From contig JAFRTU010000015.1 in assembly GCA_017439085.1 (NCBI GenBank), forward strand, positions 124,001-188,000: 64,000 nucleotides of DNA, written 5' to 3'. Shown one piece after another: positions 1 to 7,590 of the stretch. The notes beneath the pieces were generated by a model. The model saw only the letters and a program-made list of their open reading frames with translations, had not been told where the DNA came from and ran no database searches. This DNA comes from Clostridia bacterium (GTDB lineage: Bacteria > Bacillota > Clostridia > Christensenellales > Christensenellaceae). Every line of letters starts with the position of its first letter. Position 1 is the first letter of the stretch. A program made the position numbers and the translations under genes.

Positions 1-1887
1 GCAGACGAATCCCTCATATCCGGAGAAGCCGACCCCATAATGAAATCTGTCGGAGACACCCTTTATTCCGGGACCGATGTGATCTCGGGGAAATGCACTG
101 CTGTGATAACCGCAGCAGGAGATAACAGCTTCTCGTCGGGGATAATAAAGGAATCAAAATACGAAAAAGAGAATTCATCGGACATAATGAGAGCTCTAAA
201 CTGGATCATAAAGACCCTCACTATCTACATATCCGTTATCGGAGTGCTTCTCATACTGAAACAGTATTTCCTGCTTGATCTCACCTGGAAGGAATCCGTG
301 CTGGCAACTGCTTCTGCAGTAGTGGGAATGATCCCCGAGGGGCTCATATTGCTGACCAACGTTGCACTGGCCCTCGGATCCATGAGACTTGCAAGGAGAA
401 AAGTCCTGGTTCAGGAGCTATATTCGATAGAGACTCTGGCGAGGGTCGGTGTGCTCTGCCTGGATAAGACAGGCACCATAACGACCGGAAAGCTGAAACT
501 GAAGGAGATCATCACAATTGACGACAGTTTCAATGAGAAGGACCTTGCGGACATGATCTATTCCGTAGGGGATGATAACTTAACGGCGAGAGCAATAAAG
601 GACAGATTCAGGACAAGATTCAATGTTCCGGAGGTACAGGACAGAGTCAGGTTCTCTTCGTCCAGAAAATGGAGCGGAGTCTCATTCGGTGGAGAGGGAA
701 TGTTCGTTATGGGAGCACCGGAAGTGCTTCTTGACAGTATAGATGACAGGATAAAGGCGGTTCAGGCAGAGGGAAAGAGGGTGCTCCTCTTCTCAAGGAC
801 CGATGATCTTGACGCAAATGATTCCTCTCATGGAAGAATTATGCCTCTGGCATATCTGATATTCGACGAAGAGCTTAGAAAAGATATCAGGGAGACGTTC
901 GGGCGTTTCCGCGAGAGTAATATTGATGTGAAGATAATCTCGGGGGACAGTGCCGAGACGGTATATTCTCTTGCAAGAGAGGCAGGTGCCAATATCGGGG
1001 AAGGACATGTGAACATAAACGGTCTTTCAGACGAAGAGGTCCTGAAACTTACTGAGGAGAACGATGTGTTCGGGAGAGTCTCCCCTCATCAGAAGAAGCT
1101 GCTCATAAGTTCATTCAAAAAGAATGGTACAAAGGTCTCGATGACAGGGGACGGAGTGAACGACGTTCCCGCATTAAGAGAGTCGGACTGCTCGATATCG
1201 CTGATAAACGGAAGCGACGCTGCAAGAGCCATCTCCGATATCGTGCTCATGGATTCGGATCTGGGTGAGATATACAGCACAATTCTCGAGGGAAACATAG
1301 TCATAAACAATATACAGAGGAGCTCCACTCTCTTCCTTCTGAAGACAGTGTTCTCTTGTGCTCTCTCGTTCCTTTTCCTGTTCATCCCCGGAAGATATCC
1401 TTTCTATCCCATACAGCTGACTCTTATAAGTGCGCTGTTCATAGGATTGCCGTCCTTCATGATGACCTTCTACAGAAAATACGGACAGATAGAAAAAGAC
1501 TTCCTTTTCTCGATATTGTACAAGGCATTGCCTGGCGGAGCATCGATAGCCATATACTGTCTGATAAGCTATTTCACGGGCATGTACTGGGGACTGGATG
1601 AGAATACGCTGTCCACGCTCGTGACATACAGCGTGGCGCTTTCGATGGCATATAACCTGCTCATGACGCTCAGACCACTGGACCTTGGGAGAGCACTGCT
1701 GTTCACGGGAGTCACAGGAGCATATGTGCTTTCTGCCATTCTGTTCAAGGATCTGTTCATGCTGCAGCCTCTTCCGGTTAAGGCATATCTGCTGCTGCTC
1801 GGAGAGGCAGCAGTCCTCCATTTCTTTTACAGGATTATGCAAAAGGTTATAATTATCATAAGAAAAAGGATCTTCAGAAAGGACTAA
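1..1887 (+). CDS. Cation-transporting P-type ATPase, CtpE-like (5' truncated by window edge)
   Basis: Membrane ATPase that pumps a cation with an aspartyl-phosphate intermediate. The reading frame is already open at base 1, so the gene starts upstream; the first in-window ATG at 40 is not the start. Bases 4-27 encode the actuator motif DESLISGE (usual form DES-LTGE). The phosphorylation motif DKTGT lies at about 463-477 and the HAD hinge TGDGVNDVPAL at about 1144. Hydrophobic segments flank the catalytic domain, with a cluster of helices at the C-terminus. The segment PEGLILLTNVALALGSMRLA, followed by VQELYSIETLARV, is typical of the CtpE branch, reported to handle calcium in mycobacteria; the ion here is not proven. 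No metal-binding N-terminal domain or CPC motif is seen, so it is not a heavy-metal pump. The next gene follows 5 bases after the stop. Confidence 0.88.
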   Translation, partial: ADESLISGEADPIMKSVGDTLYSGTDVISGKCTAVITAAGDNSFSSGIIKESKYEKENSSDIMRALNWIIKTLTIYISVIGVLLILKQYFLLDLTWKESVLATASAVVGMIPEGLILLTNVALALGSMRLARRKVLVQELYSIETLARVGVLCLDKTGTITTGKLKLKEIITIDDSFNEKDLADMIYSVGDDNLTARAIKDRFRTRFNVPEVQDRVRFSSSRKWSGVSFGGEGMFVMGAPEVLLDSIDDRIKAVQAEGKRVLLFSRTDDLDANDSSHGRIMPLAYLIFDEELRKDIRETFGRFRESNIDVKIISGDSAETVYSLAREAGANIGEGHVNINGLSDEEVLKLTEENDVFGRVSPHQKKLLISSFKKNGTKVSMTGDGVNDVPALRESDCSISLINGSDAARAISDIVLMDSDLGEIYSTILEGNIVINNIQRSSTLFLLKTVFSCALSFLFLFIPGRYPFYPIQLTLISALFIGLPSFMMTFYRKYGQIEKDFLFSILYKALPGGASIAIYCLISYFTGMYWGLDENTLSTLVTYSVALSMAYNLLMTLRPLDLGRALLFTGVTGAYVLSAILFKDLFMLQPLPVKAYLLLLGEAAVLHFFYRIMQKVIIIIRKRIFRKD

Positions 1888-1892
1888 GGATC

Positions 1893-2525
1893 ATGAAAGT
1901 TCAGTATGCAATGGACGGACTTCTGGATGAATGTCTTGAAAAGGCGGAAAGATACAGGGACAGACTCGATGTGATCGAGATAGGTGAGAAGATAATATAC
2001 CATGAGTCACAGAACATAATTCCGAAGATAAAGGAGATGTTCCCTGACAAGAAGGTGGTAGTGGACCTCAAGTTCATGGACGGGGGATACAATTTCTCAA
2101 AGGAGATGTTTGCCCTCGGAGCAGATATAGTTACAGTATGCGCTGCAGCTGACAGGGACTGTCTTGAAGGTGTGATAAAAGCCGCAAGAGAGGACGGGAA
2201 GGAAGCGTGGCTTGATCTTATAGGGATCGAGCCGAGATTCTACAAGAACTACGTGGATATCTCGAATGAGCTCGGGTTCGATTATGTCTGCGCTCATTTC
2301 TCCGGACCGATGTTCAGGGACGAACCGGGCATATTTGCCAGGAAAGACTCGATACTTCTTTTCGGGAAACTGCCTTTCAATGCGAAGAAGGTGGTATCCG
2401 GCAAGATGACCACCGAGTATATACCCGAGATGAAGGAAGCAAAGATAGACGTTGTCAATCTCGGCTCCATCATCAACCGTTCCCTCAATGCCGACAGCAT
2501 GCTCGAAAGATTCAGGGCAGTCTGA
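1893..2525 (+). CDS. Hexulose-6-phosphate synthase / KGPDC-like TIM-barrel protein (OMPDC superfamily)
   Basis: A 210-residue single-domain TIM barrel of the orotidine-phosphate decarboxylase superfamily. The diagnostic D-x-K-x-x-D metal/substrate motif is present (D58, K60, D63 in VVDLKFMDGG). Members with this motif include 3-hexulose-6-phosphate synthase (aldol joining of formaldehyde and ribulose 5-phosphate, or the reverse) and 3-keto-gulonate-6-phosphate decarboxylase; the sequence alone does not decide between them. There is no 6-phospho-3-hexuloisomerase or pentose pathway gene beside it, so its role is unclear. The ATG at 1893 sits 5 bases after the P-type ATPase stop, so the two genes are probably co-transcribed. 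Family assignment is firm, reaction is not. Confidence 0.75.
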   Translation: MKVQYAMDGLLDECLEKAERYRDRLDVIEIGEKIIYHESQNIIPKIKEMFPDKKVVVDLKFMDGGYNFSKEMFALGADIVTVCAAADRDCLEGVIKAAREDGKEAWLDLIGIEPRFYKNYVDISNELGFDYVCAHFSGPMFRDEPGIFARKDSILLFGKLPFNAKKVVSGKMTTEYIPEMKEAKIDVVNLGSIINRSLNADSMLERFRAV

Positions 2526-2529
2526 AGAT

Positions 2530-3189
2530 ATGGATTATACCGTTATCCGCACCAGGAACAGAAAGATGTCGCTAACAGTCGACAGCGATCTGAACATAAA
2601 GGTAAAAGCTCCGCTCTTCGTGTCAGAGGAGCAGATAGATTCCTTTGTGAAAAAGAACGAAAAGTGGATAAAGGACAGGATAGACAGGATCACCGAGATG
2701 AACAAGTCTCTCTCTCTGAAACCCGTGACAGCTCCGTTCATTGGAGAAGATATCGCTATCAGGAGATGGGACAAGAGAAAGACGGCTCTTTCCGGAGGTG
2801 AACTGTATATCAGGGATGATGAACCTGAGAAGGAGAGGGCTGCAATAATAAGGTGGTACAGGGACCAGGCAGAGAATCTTCTCAACAAGAGAACGGCATA
2901 CTGGTCGGAAAAGATAGGTGATCACCCTGAAAAGATAAGGGTCTCTTCCGCCAGGAAAAGATGGGGATCATGCAGTTCTACGGGGACCGTATCATATTCA
3001 TGGAGACTCATCACCGCTCCGGCCTCATGTATAGATTATGTGATCATACATGAGCTCTGCCACATAAGGAACATGGATCATTCACCTGAGTTCTGGGCCA
3101 GGGTAAGAACCTGGTGCCCGGAATATGAGAAACAGAAGAAGATACTTGAGAACTGCTCCAAAAAGCTCATGAAGGAAGGCTGGATGTGA
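2530..3189 (+). CDS. YgjP-like metallopeptidase domain protein (M48-like, DUF45)
   Basis: A 219-residue soluble protein with the zinc-protease signature HELCH (H174-E175-H178) and a third histidine in the following MDHSPEFW segment (H184), the standard layout of the YgjP/DUF45 family. The N-terminal half (YTVIRTRNRKMSLTV, then KWIKDRI) and the central RKRWGSCSS segment also match the family. Cellular substrate is unknown for the family. An in-frame ATG exists further upstream at 2452 inside the preceding gene, but the family N-terminus begins at the ATG at 2530, four bases after the preceding stop, so that start is used. No strong ribosome site is seen there, suggesting translational coupling to the upstream gene. 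Confidence 0.82.
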   Translation: MDYTVIRTRNRKMSLTVDSDLNIKVKAPLFVSEEQIDSFVKKNEKWIKDRIDRITEMNKSLSLKPVTAPFIGEDIAIRRWDKRKTALSGGELYIRDDEPEKERAAIIRWYRDQAENLLNKRTAYWSEKIGDHPEKIRVSSARKRWGSCSSTGTVSYSWRLITAPASCIDYVIIHELCHIRNMDHSPEFWARVRTWCPEYEKQKKILENCSKKLMKEGWM

Positions 3190-3200
3190 GGAATGGCAAT

Positions 3201-3224
3201 AAAAAAGAGCCTTTACAGGCTCTT
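3201..3224 (-). terminator. Intrinsic terminator of tRNA-Leu(CAA)
   Basis: Perfect 7-bp stem AAGAGCC/GGCTCTT with a 6-base loop; read on the minus strand it is followed by a run of T. It lies just downstream of the minus-strand tRNA-Leu. The plus-strand reading has no T-run, so it does not serve the metallopeptidase gene well. Confidence 0.8.
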
Positions 3225-3232
3225 GTAAAAGC

Positions 3233-3319
3233 TGGTGCCGAAGACCGGACTTGAACCGGTACGGTATCGCTACCGGTGGATTTTGAGTCCACTACGTCTG
3301 CCAATTCCATCACTTCGGC
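3233..3319 (-). tRNA. tRNA-Leu (anticodon CAA)
   Basis: Class II tRNA with a long variable arm. Acceptor stem GCCGAAG pairs with CTTCGGC, discriminator A and an encoded CCA. The anticodon stem GTGGA/TCCAC encloses loop CTCAAAA, giving anticodon CAA. It is flanked by its own promoter and terminator and forms a separate monocistronic unit transcribed away from the ECF sigma gene. Confidence 0.95.
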
Positions 3320-3331
3320 TTGGCTCAAAAA

Positions 3332-3360
3332 ATAATAACATACCGATATAACATAGTCAA
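3332..3360 (-). promoter_or_regulatory. Promoter of tRNA-Leu(CAA)
   Basis: On the minus strand TTGACT, a 17-base spacer and TATTAT, with the -10 ending 12 bases before the mature tRNA 5' end. The -35 box lies only 5 bases from the start codon of the divergent sigma-factor gene, so the two units share this 45-base interval. Confidence 0.8.
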
Positions 3361-3364
3361 GGAA

Positions 3365-3919
3365 ATGGAAAATAACACCGAGGAACTGATAAAGAGGTCA
3401 CAGAGAGGGGATACAGATGCTTTTCAGAAGCTCGCTCAGTCATACAAGAGCAGGATATATTCCCTTGCCCTCCGTATGCTCGGAAATCCCACGGATGCCG
3501 AGGATGCAGCGGAAGAATCGGTCATAAAGCTCTATTACTCCATGAAAAAGTTCCGCGGACAGTCCTCTTTCTCCACATGGGTCTATGCGGTCACCAGGAA
3601 CACGTGTCTTGACATGCTGAGGAAGAATGAAAAGAAGAGGACGGACATAGATCTTGAAGAAGTGGAGTACTTCATCACATCTCATGACGGAGATCCTGAA
3701 GAAGCTTCCGAGAGAGGACATAAAGTAGCATTCCTGAAGAAGACGATAAACAGTCTGCCCGAAGAGAACAGAAAGACTCTGATCTTAAGGGAAATGGACG
3801 GGTATTCATATGAGGAGATAGCTGAACTGCTGAATGTCTCCGTTGGTACCGTGAAGTCCAGGATATCAAGGGCGAAAGAACGCATCAGATCTGAATTTGA
3901 AAAGGCGGGATTACTATGA
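3365..3919 (+). CDS. RNA polymerase sigma-70 factor, ECF subfamily
   Basis: A 184-residue ECF sigma factor. Region 2 runs from SRIYSLALRMLGNPTDAEDA to the segment with FSTWVYAVTRNTCLDMLRK (promoter melting and -10 binding). Region 4 runs over LPEENRKTLILREMDGYSYE, with the helix-turn-helix YEEIAELLNVSVGTVKSRI near the C-terminus (-35 recognition). No anti-sigma gene adjoins it, which is unusual; instead its stop overlaps the polA start (ATGA at 3916-3919). The ATG at 3365 is the only ATG near the family N-terminus; a TTG at 3320 would lie at the tRNA 5' end and is rejected. The ribosome site AAGGA is too close to be ideal, so the start is less certain than the product. Confidence 0.88.
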   Translation: MENNTEELIKRSQRGDTDAFQKLAQSYKSRIYSLALRMLGNPTDAEDAAEESVIKLYYSMKKFRGQSSFSTWVYAVTRNTCLDMLRKNEKKRTDIDLEEVEYFITSHDGDPEEASERGHKVAFLKKTINSLPEENRKTLILREMDGYSYEEIAELLNVSVGTVKSRISRAKERIRSEFEKAGLL

Positions 3920-6453
3920 CGAAGAGAAAACTGATACTGATAGACGGGAACAGCCTGCTGTTCAGGGCATTCTATGCTCTTCCGCTCATGACTGATCAGG
4001 ACGGAAAGCCCGTCAATGCCATATTCGGCTTCTACAGCATGTTCTGCAATATCCTGTTCGATCATAAGCCGGATCTTCTTGGCGTGGCGTTTGACATGGC
4101 CGCACCTACCTTCAGAAAGCAGATGTACGACGATTACAAGGGTACGAGGAAGAAGACTCCTCCTGAGCTCCTTGAACAGATAGATGTACTCAAGGATTCT
4201 CTTCACGGACTTGGAGTAAGGACGATAGAAAGGGAAGGCTATGAGGCTGACGACATAATAGGCACCTTTGCCGGAATGGCGGAAAAAGAAGGTGACACGG
4301 AGACACTCATATATACGGGAGACAGGGATTCGCTCCAGCTCATCACTGATACTACGAGAGTGATGATGACAAGAAAGGGAGTTACCGAGATAGAGGTGTT
4401 CGATAAGACTCACCTGAATGAAGTCTATGGACTTGAGCCTCTTCAGATCATAGATCTCAAGGGACTGATGGGGGATTCATCCGACAATATTCCCGGAATA
4501 GCCGGAGTTGGAGAGAAGACGGCACTTAAGCTCCTGTCGCAGTTCAGGACTGTCGAAGGTGTATATGAGCATCTGGATGATCTTCCTGCAAACAAACTTA
4601 AAGAGAAAGTGATAGGCGGGAGAGAGATGGCATTCTTCTCTAAGAAACTTGCCACCATAATGACAGAGGTCCCGCTGAGTGAGACTCTGGAGGATCTGGC
4701 CTTTTCTATGCCCGACAGGGAAACTATGTTTGCAGCTTTCAGTCATTTCGGCTTCAGGTCTCTCATAAAGAGGTTCGAGCTCGACAGGAAAGAAAAGAAA
4801 GAGACCACGGATTCGGTCCCGATCGGTGATATCGATGCCATGGATGAGTTCATATCCGGCATAGACGGAGATATAGGCATATATAAGAATGGAAACATGC
4901 TGTACCTGTCCTCAGGAACAGACAACAGACAAATAGATCTGGACAATGCCACGGAAGAGGTCATAAACGGATTGAGGTCAGTTCTTTCCGATACGGAAAC
5001 ATATAAGACGGTATACAACCTGAAAGAGCTTCTCCATTTCCTCAGAGAAGAGGAGAGCATCTCAGAAGGCAATGTTTTTGACGTTATGCTCGCTGAATAT
5101 GTCCTTAACCCCACCTTCAGGAACTTCTCATATGAAGGAATAGCTGAGAGATACGATGAAGAGCCTTCTCCTCAGGCGCTGTTCACGATAAGAAGGGTGC
5201 AGGAGGAGAGCATCAGGAACAGAGAACTGGAGTTCATCTACTCTTCTGTGGAGATGCCTCTTTGCCGTGTTCTGTACGGCATGGAAAGGGACGGCTTCAG
5301 GATAGACATGCAGCTTCTGGACAGATTCAGGAGTGAATACAGAGAGAAGATAGCCGAACTGCAACAGCAGATATATGACGTTTCGGGCATGGAGTTCAAT
5401 ATCTCTTCTCCAAAACAACTTGGTACTGTGCTTTTCGAGAAGCTCGGTCTTCCGGTAGTGAAGAAGAAAAAAACAGGCTATTCCACCGATGCTGAGGTGC
5501 TCGAGAAACTGAGAGACATGCACCCGGTCATAGATCTGATATCCGAATACAGGCTCATGACAAAACTCTCAGGTACCTATATAGACGGACTTGAGAACGT
5601 GGTGGATAAAGAGACAGGAAAAGTGCATACTACCTTCTCCCAGACTGCTACCGCAACAGGCAGGATATCGAGCATAGAGCCGAACCTTCAAAACATCCCG
5701 GTGAGGAGCGAGTTCACTTCCAAACTCAGAGGATTGTTCATACCCTCCACGGAGGATGGTTCGATAGTGGCTGCAGACTATTCTCAGATAGAGCTGAGAG
5801 TACTGGCCCATATCTCACACGATGAACATATGATAGATGCCTTCAGAAACGATGAGGACATACACTTAAGGACCGCTTCAGAGATATTCCAGGTACCGAA
5901 GGAAGAGGTCACTCATGAGATGAGGAGCTCTGCAAAGGCGGTCAATTTCGGAATAGTATACGGAATAAGCAGCTTCGGTCTTGCCACACAGCTCGGGATC
6001 CCGAGATACAAGGCGGAAGAATACATACAGAAGTATCTCTCAGAGTTCAGGGGAGTCTCTGCCTACATGAGAGATATAGTAGCAAAAGCAAGAGCAGAAG
6101 GCTCCATCAGGACTATGTTTGGAAGGATCAGATATGTTCCCGAGATCACGGCATCCAATTTCCAGACCAGAAGCTTCGGGGAGAGAGTGGCTCTCAATAC
6201 TCCTATCCAGGGAACGGCTGCTGACATAATCAAACTGGCGATGATAAAGGTAGCCCAAAGGATAGAGGCTGAGGGACTTAGATCCAGACTCATCTCTCAG
6301 GTACACGACGAACTCATCGTCGATACCGTGAGGGGAGAGGAGAAGGCAGTAGAGAATATCCTGAAGGAGACTATGGAGAGCGTGGTCAGGCTCGACGTAC
6401 CTCTGAAGGCAAATGTGGCCTGCGGAAAGACATGGGGAGAGGCAAAGGCATGA
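3916..6453 (+). CDS. polA: DNA polymerase I
   Basis: An 845-residue Pol I for gap filling and primer removal. The N-terminal 5'-3' exonuclease domain (about residues 1-290) begins LILIDGNSLLFRAFYALP and carries the helix-hairpin-helix region SSDNIPGIAGVGEKTALKLL. The middle region occupies the place of the 3'-5' exonuclease, but the catalytic D-x-E is not seen (IGIYKNG where it is expected), so proofreading is probably lost as in Bacillus Pol I. The polymerase domain has motif A DYSQIELR (about residue 621), motif B RSSAKAVNFGIVYG and motif C HDE (about residue 797). Start and stop each overlap a neighbour by 4 bases (sigma factor upstream, coaE downstream), indicating one translationally coupled operon. 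Confidence 0.97.
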   Translation: MTKRKLILIDGNSLLFRAFYALPLMTDQDGKPVNAIFGFYSMFCNILFDHKPDLLGVAFDMAAPTFRKQMYDDYKGTRKKTPPELLEQIDVLKDSLHGLGVRTIEREGYEADDIIGTFAGMAEKEGDTETLIYTGDRDSLQLITDTTRVMMTRKGVTEIEVFDKTHLNEVYGLEPLQIIDLKGLMGDSSDNIPGIAGVGEKTALKLLSQFRTVEGVYEHLDDLPANKLKEKVIGGREMAFFSKKLATIMTEVPLSETLEDLAFSMPDRETMFAAFSHFGFRSLIKRFELDRKEKKETTDSVPIGDIDAMDEFISGIDGDIGIYKNGNMLYLSSGTDNRQIDLDNATEEVINGLRSVLSDTETYKTVYNLKELLHFLREEESISEGNVFDVMLAEYVLNPTFRNFSYEGIAERYDEEPSPQALFTIRRVQEESIRNRELEFIYSSVEMPLCRVLYGMERDGFRIDMQLLDRFRSEYREKIAELQQQIYDVSGMEFNISSPKQLGTVLFEKLGLPVVKKKKTGYSTDAEVLEKLRDMHPVIDLISEYRLMTKLSGTYIDGLENVVDKETGKVHTTFSQTATATGRISSIEPNLQNIPVRSEFTSKLRGLFIPSTEDGSIVAADYSQIELRVLAHISHDEHMIDAFRNDEDIHLRTASEIFQVPKEEVTHEMRSSAKAVNFGIVYGISSFGLATQLGIPRYKAEEYIQKYLSEFRGVSAYMRDIVAKARAEGSIRTMFGRIRYVPEITASNFQTRSFGERVALNTPIQGTAADIIKLAMIKVAQRIEAEGLRSRLISQVHDELIVDTVRGEEKAVENILKETMESVVRLDVPLKANVACGKTWGEAKA

Positions 6454-7049
6454 TAATAGGACTGACAGGCCTCATCTGCAGCGGAAAGAGCAGGATATCC
6501 GGATATCTTTCAAAAAAGGGATTCGAGATAATAGATGCCGACAGCATAGTACACGAGCAGCAGAGACCGGGCGAAGAATGCTACCTCGAGATAGTGAGCG
6601 TTTTCGGAGACGGAATACTCATGGAAGATGGAGAGATAGACAGAAAGAAACTCGGAAATATGGTATTCTCCGACGGGGATATGCTGAAAAAACTGAATGA
6701 GATCACCCATAAGCATGTACTTAATGAGATAGATAGAAGGATAGAGGGCGGAGGCACGGAGGACAAGGTACTTGACGTACCCCTTCTCTTTCAGACGCAT
6801 CTGGACAGGAGGTGCGATGTGATCCTTATCGTGACCGCTTCAGAGAAGACAAGGATAAGAAGACTCATGAAGAGGAACTCTCTTTCCAGAGAGGAAGCTG
6901 TTCTCCGCGTTAGGGCCAATGATTATGTATTCCCGGAAGGTGACAATATAAAGGTGATAGACAATTCGGGGACTCTGAAGTCGCTTAGAGAAAAACTGGA
7001 CCTTTTGCTGATGGAATTGCAAGGGCAGAAGGCTCATTTTGGAGAATGA
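6450..7049 (+). CDS. coaE: Dephospho-CoA kinase
   Basis: Last step of coenzyme A synthesis: phosphorylates the 3'-hydroxyl of dephospho-CoA using ATP. A P-loop GLTGLICSGKS opens the 199-residue protein, followed by the IIDADSIVHE segment conserved in CoaE and the lid region with EKTRIRRLMKRN. The chosen ATG at 6450 overlaps the polA stop as ATGA and places the P-loop at residue 4, as in other CoaE proteins; an upstream in-frame ATG at 6432 would add six non-conserved residues. polA-coaE adjacency is common in Gram-positive bacteria. Confidence 0.93.
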   Translation: MIIGLTGLICSGKSRISGYLSKKGFEIIDADSIVHEQQRPGEECYLEIVSVFGDGILMEDGEIDRKKLGNMVFSDGDMLKKLNEITHKHVLNEIDRRIEGGGTEDKVLDVPLLFQTHLDRRCDVILIVTASEKTRIRRLMKRNSLSREEAVLRVRANDYVFPEGDNIKVIDNSGTLKSLREKLDLLLMELQGQKAHFGE

Positions 7050-7050
7050 G

Positions 7051-7590
7051 ATGGGAAAAGCAAAGATATTTATTGCAATCATCCTTATACTGCTGCTCGT
7101 TGCAGCGGTTGGTGTTCTTGCTATATATCATCTCTATCCGGTCAAATACAAGGATCTGGTAGAAAAGCACGCCGAGAAGTACGGTCTAAAGCCCGAATTT
7201 CTGATGGCTGTCATTCGTGCTGAGAGCTTTTTCAAACCGAATGCAAGATCGAGCGCAGGAGCGATGGGTCTGATGCAGATAATGCCCAAGACCGGGACCT
7301 GGATCGCCAAGAAGCTTAAGATGGAAGATTTTAATGTCGATATGCTCTTTGATCCGGAAGTAAGCGTGGAGATGGGATGCTGGTACTTCTCGTACCTCAG
7401 CGAAAAGTATTCAGGCGATGAGATGAAGATGCTGGCGGCATACAATGCCGGCCCGGGAAATGTGGAAAAGTGGATCAACGAAGACGATGAGCTCCATCAT
7501 GATGACATCCGATTCGAGGAGACACAGAAGTACGTGAGAAAGATAATCAATGCAGAAAAGGTCTACAGGATCATATACGGTCTTTTTTAA
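7051..7590 (+). CDS. Membrane-anchored soluble lytic transglycosylase (SLT, GH23)
   Basis: Cleaves peptidoglycan glycan strands, forming 1,6-anhydro ends. A 179-residue protein with an N-terminal membrane anchor (FIAIILILLLVAAVGVLAIY) and an extracellular SLT domain. The catalytic Glu is in VIRAESFF; the downstream motifs SSAGAMGLMQIMP and AAYNAGPGNV are the hallmark SLT blocks. The ATG at 7051 has GGAG six bases upstream, preferred to an in-frame TTG at 7039. It follows coaE by one base, a neighbourhood frequently seen in Clostridia. Confidence 0.9.
   Translation: MGKAKIFIAIILILLLVAAVGVLAIYHLYPVKYKDLVEKHAEKYGLKPEFLMAVIRAESFFKPNARSSAGAMGLMQIMPKTGTWIAKKLKMEDFNVDMLFDPEVSVEMGCWYFSYLSEKYSGDEMKMLAAYNAGPGNVEKWINEDDELHHDDIRFEETQKYVRKIINAEKVYRIIYGLF

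Noticed and set aside
1174..1842. A 222-codon open frame on the minus strand inside the P-type ATPase gene
   Set aside because: Exact antisense of conserved ATPase coding sequence, composition rich in Gln/Arg/Ser as in shadow frames, no ribosome site and no recognisable domain.
6432..6449. Upstream ATG for coaE
   Set aside because: Adds six unconserved residues before the P-loop, whereas ATG 6450 gives the usual CoaE start and ATGA coupling with polA.
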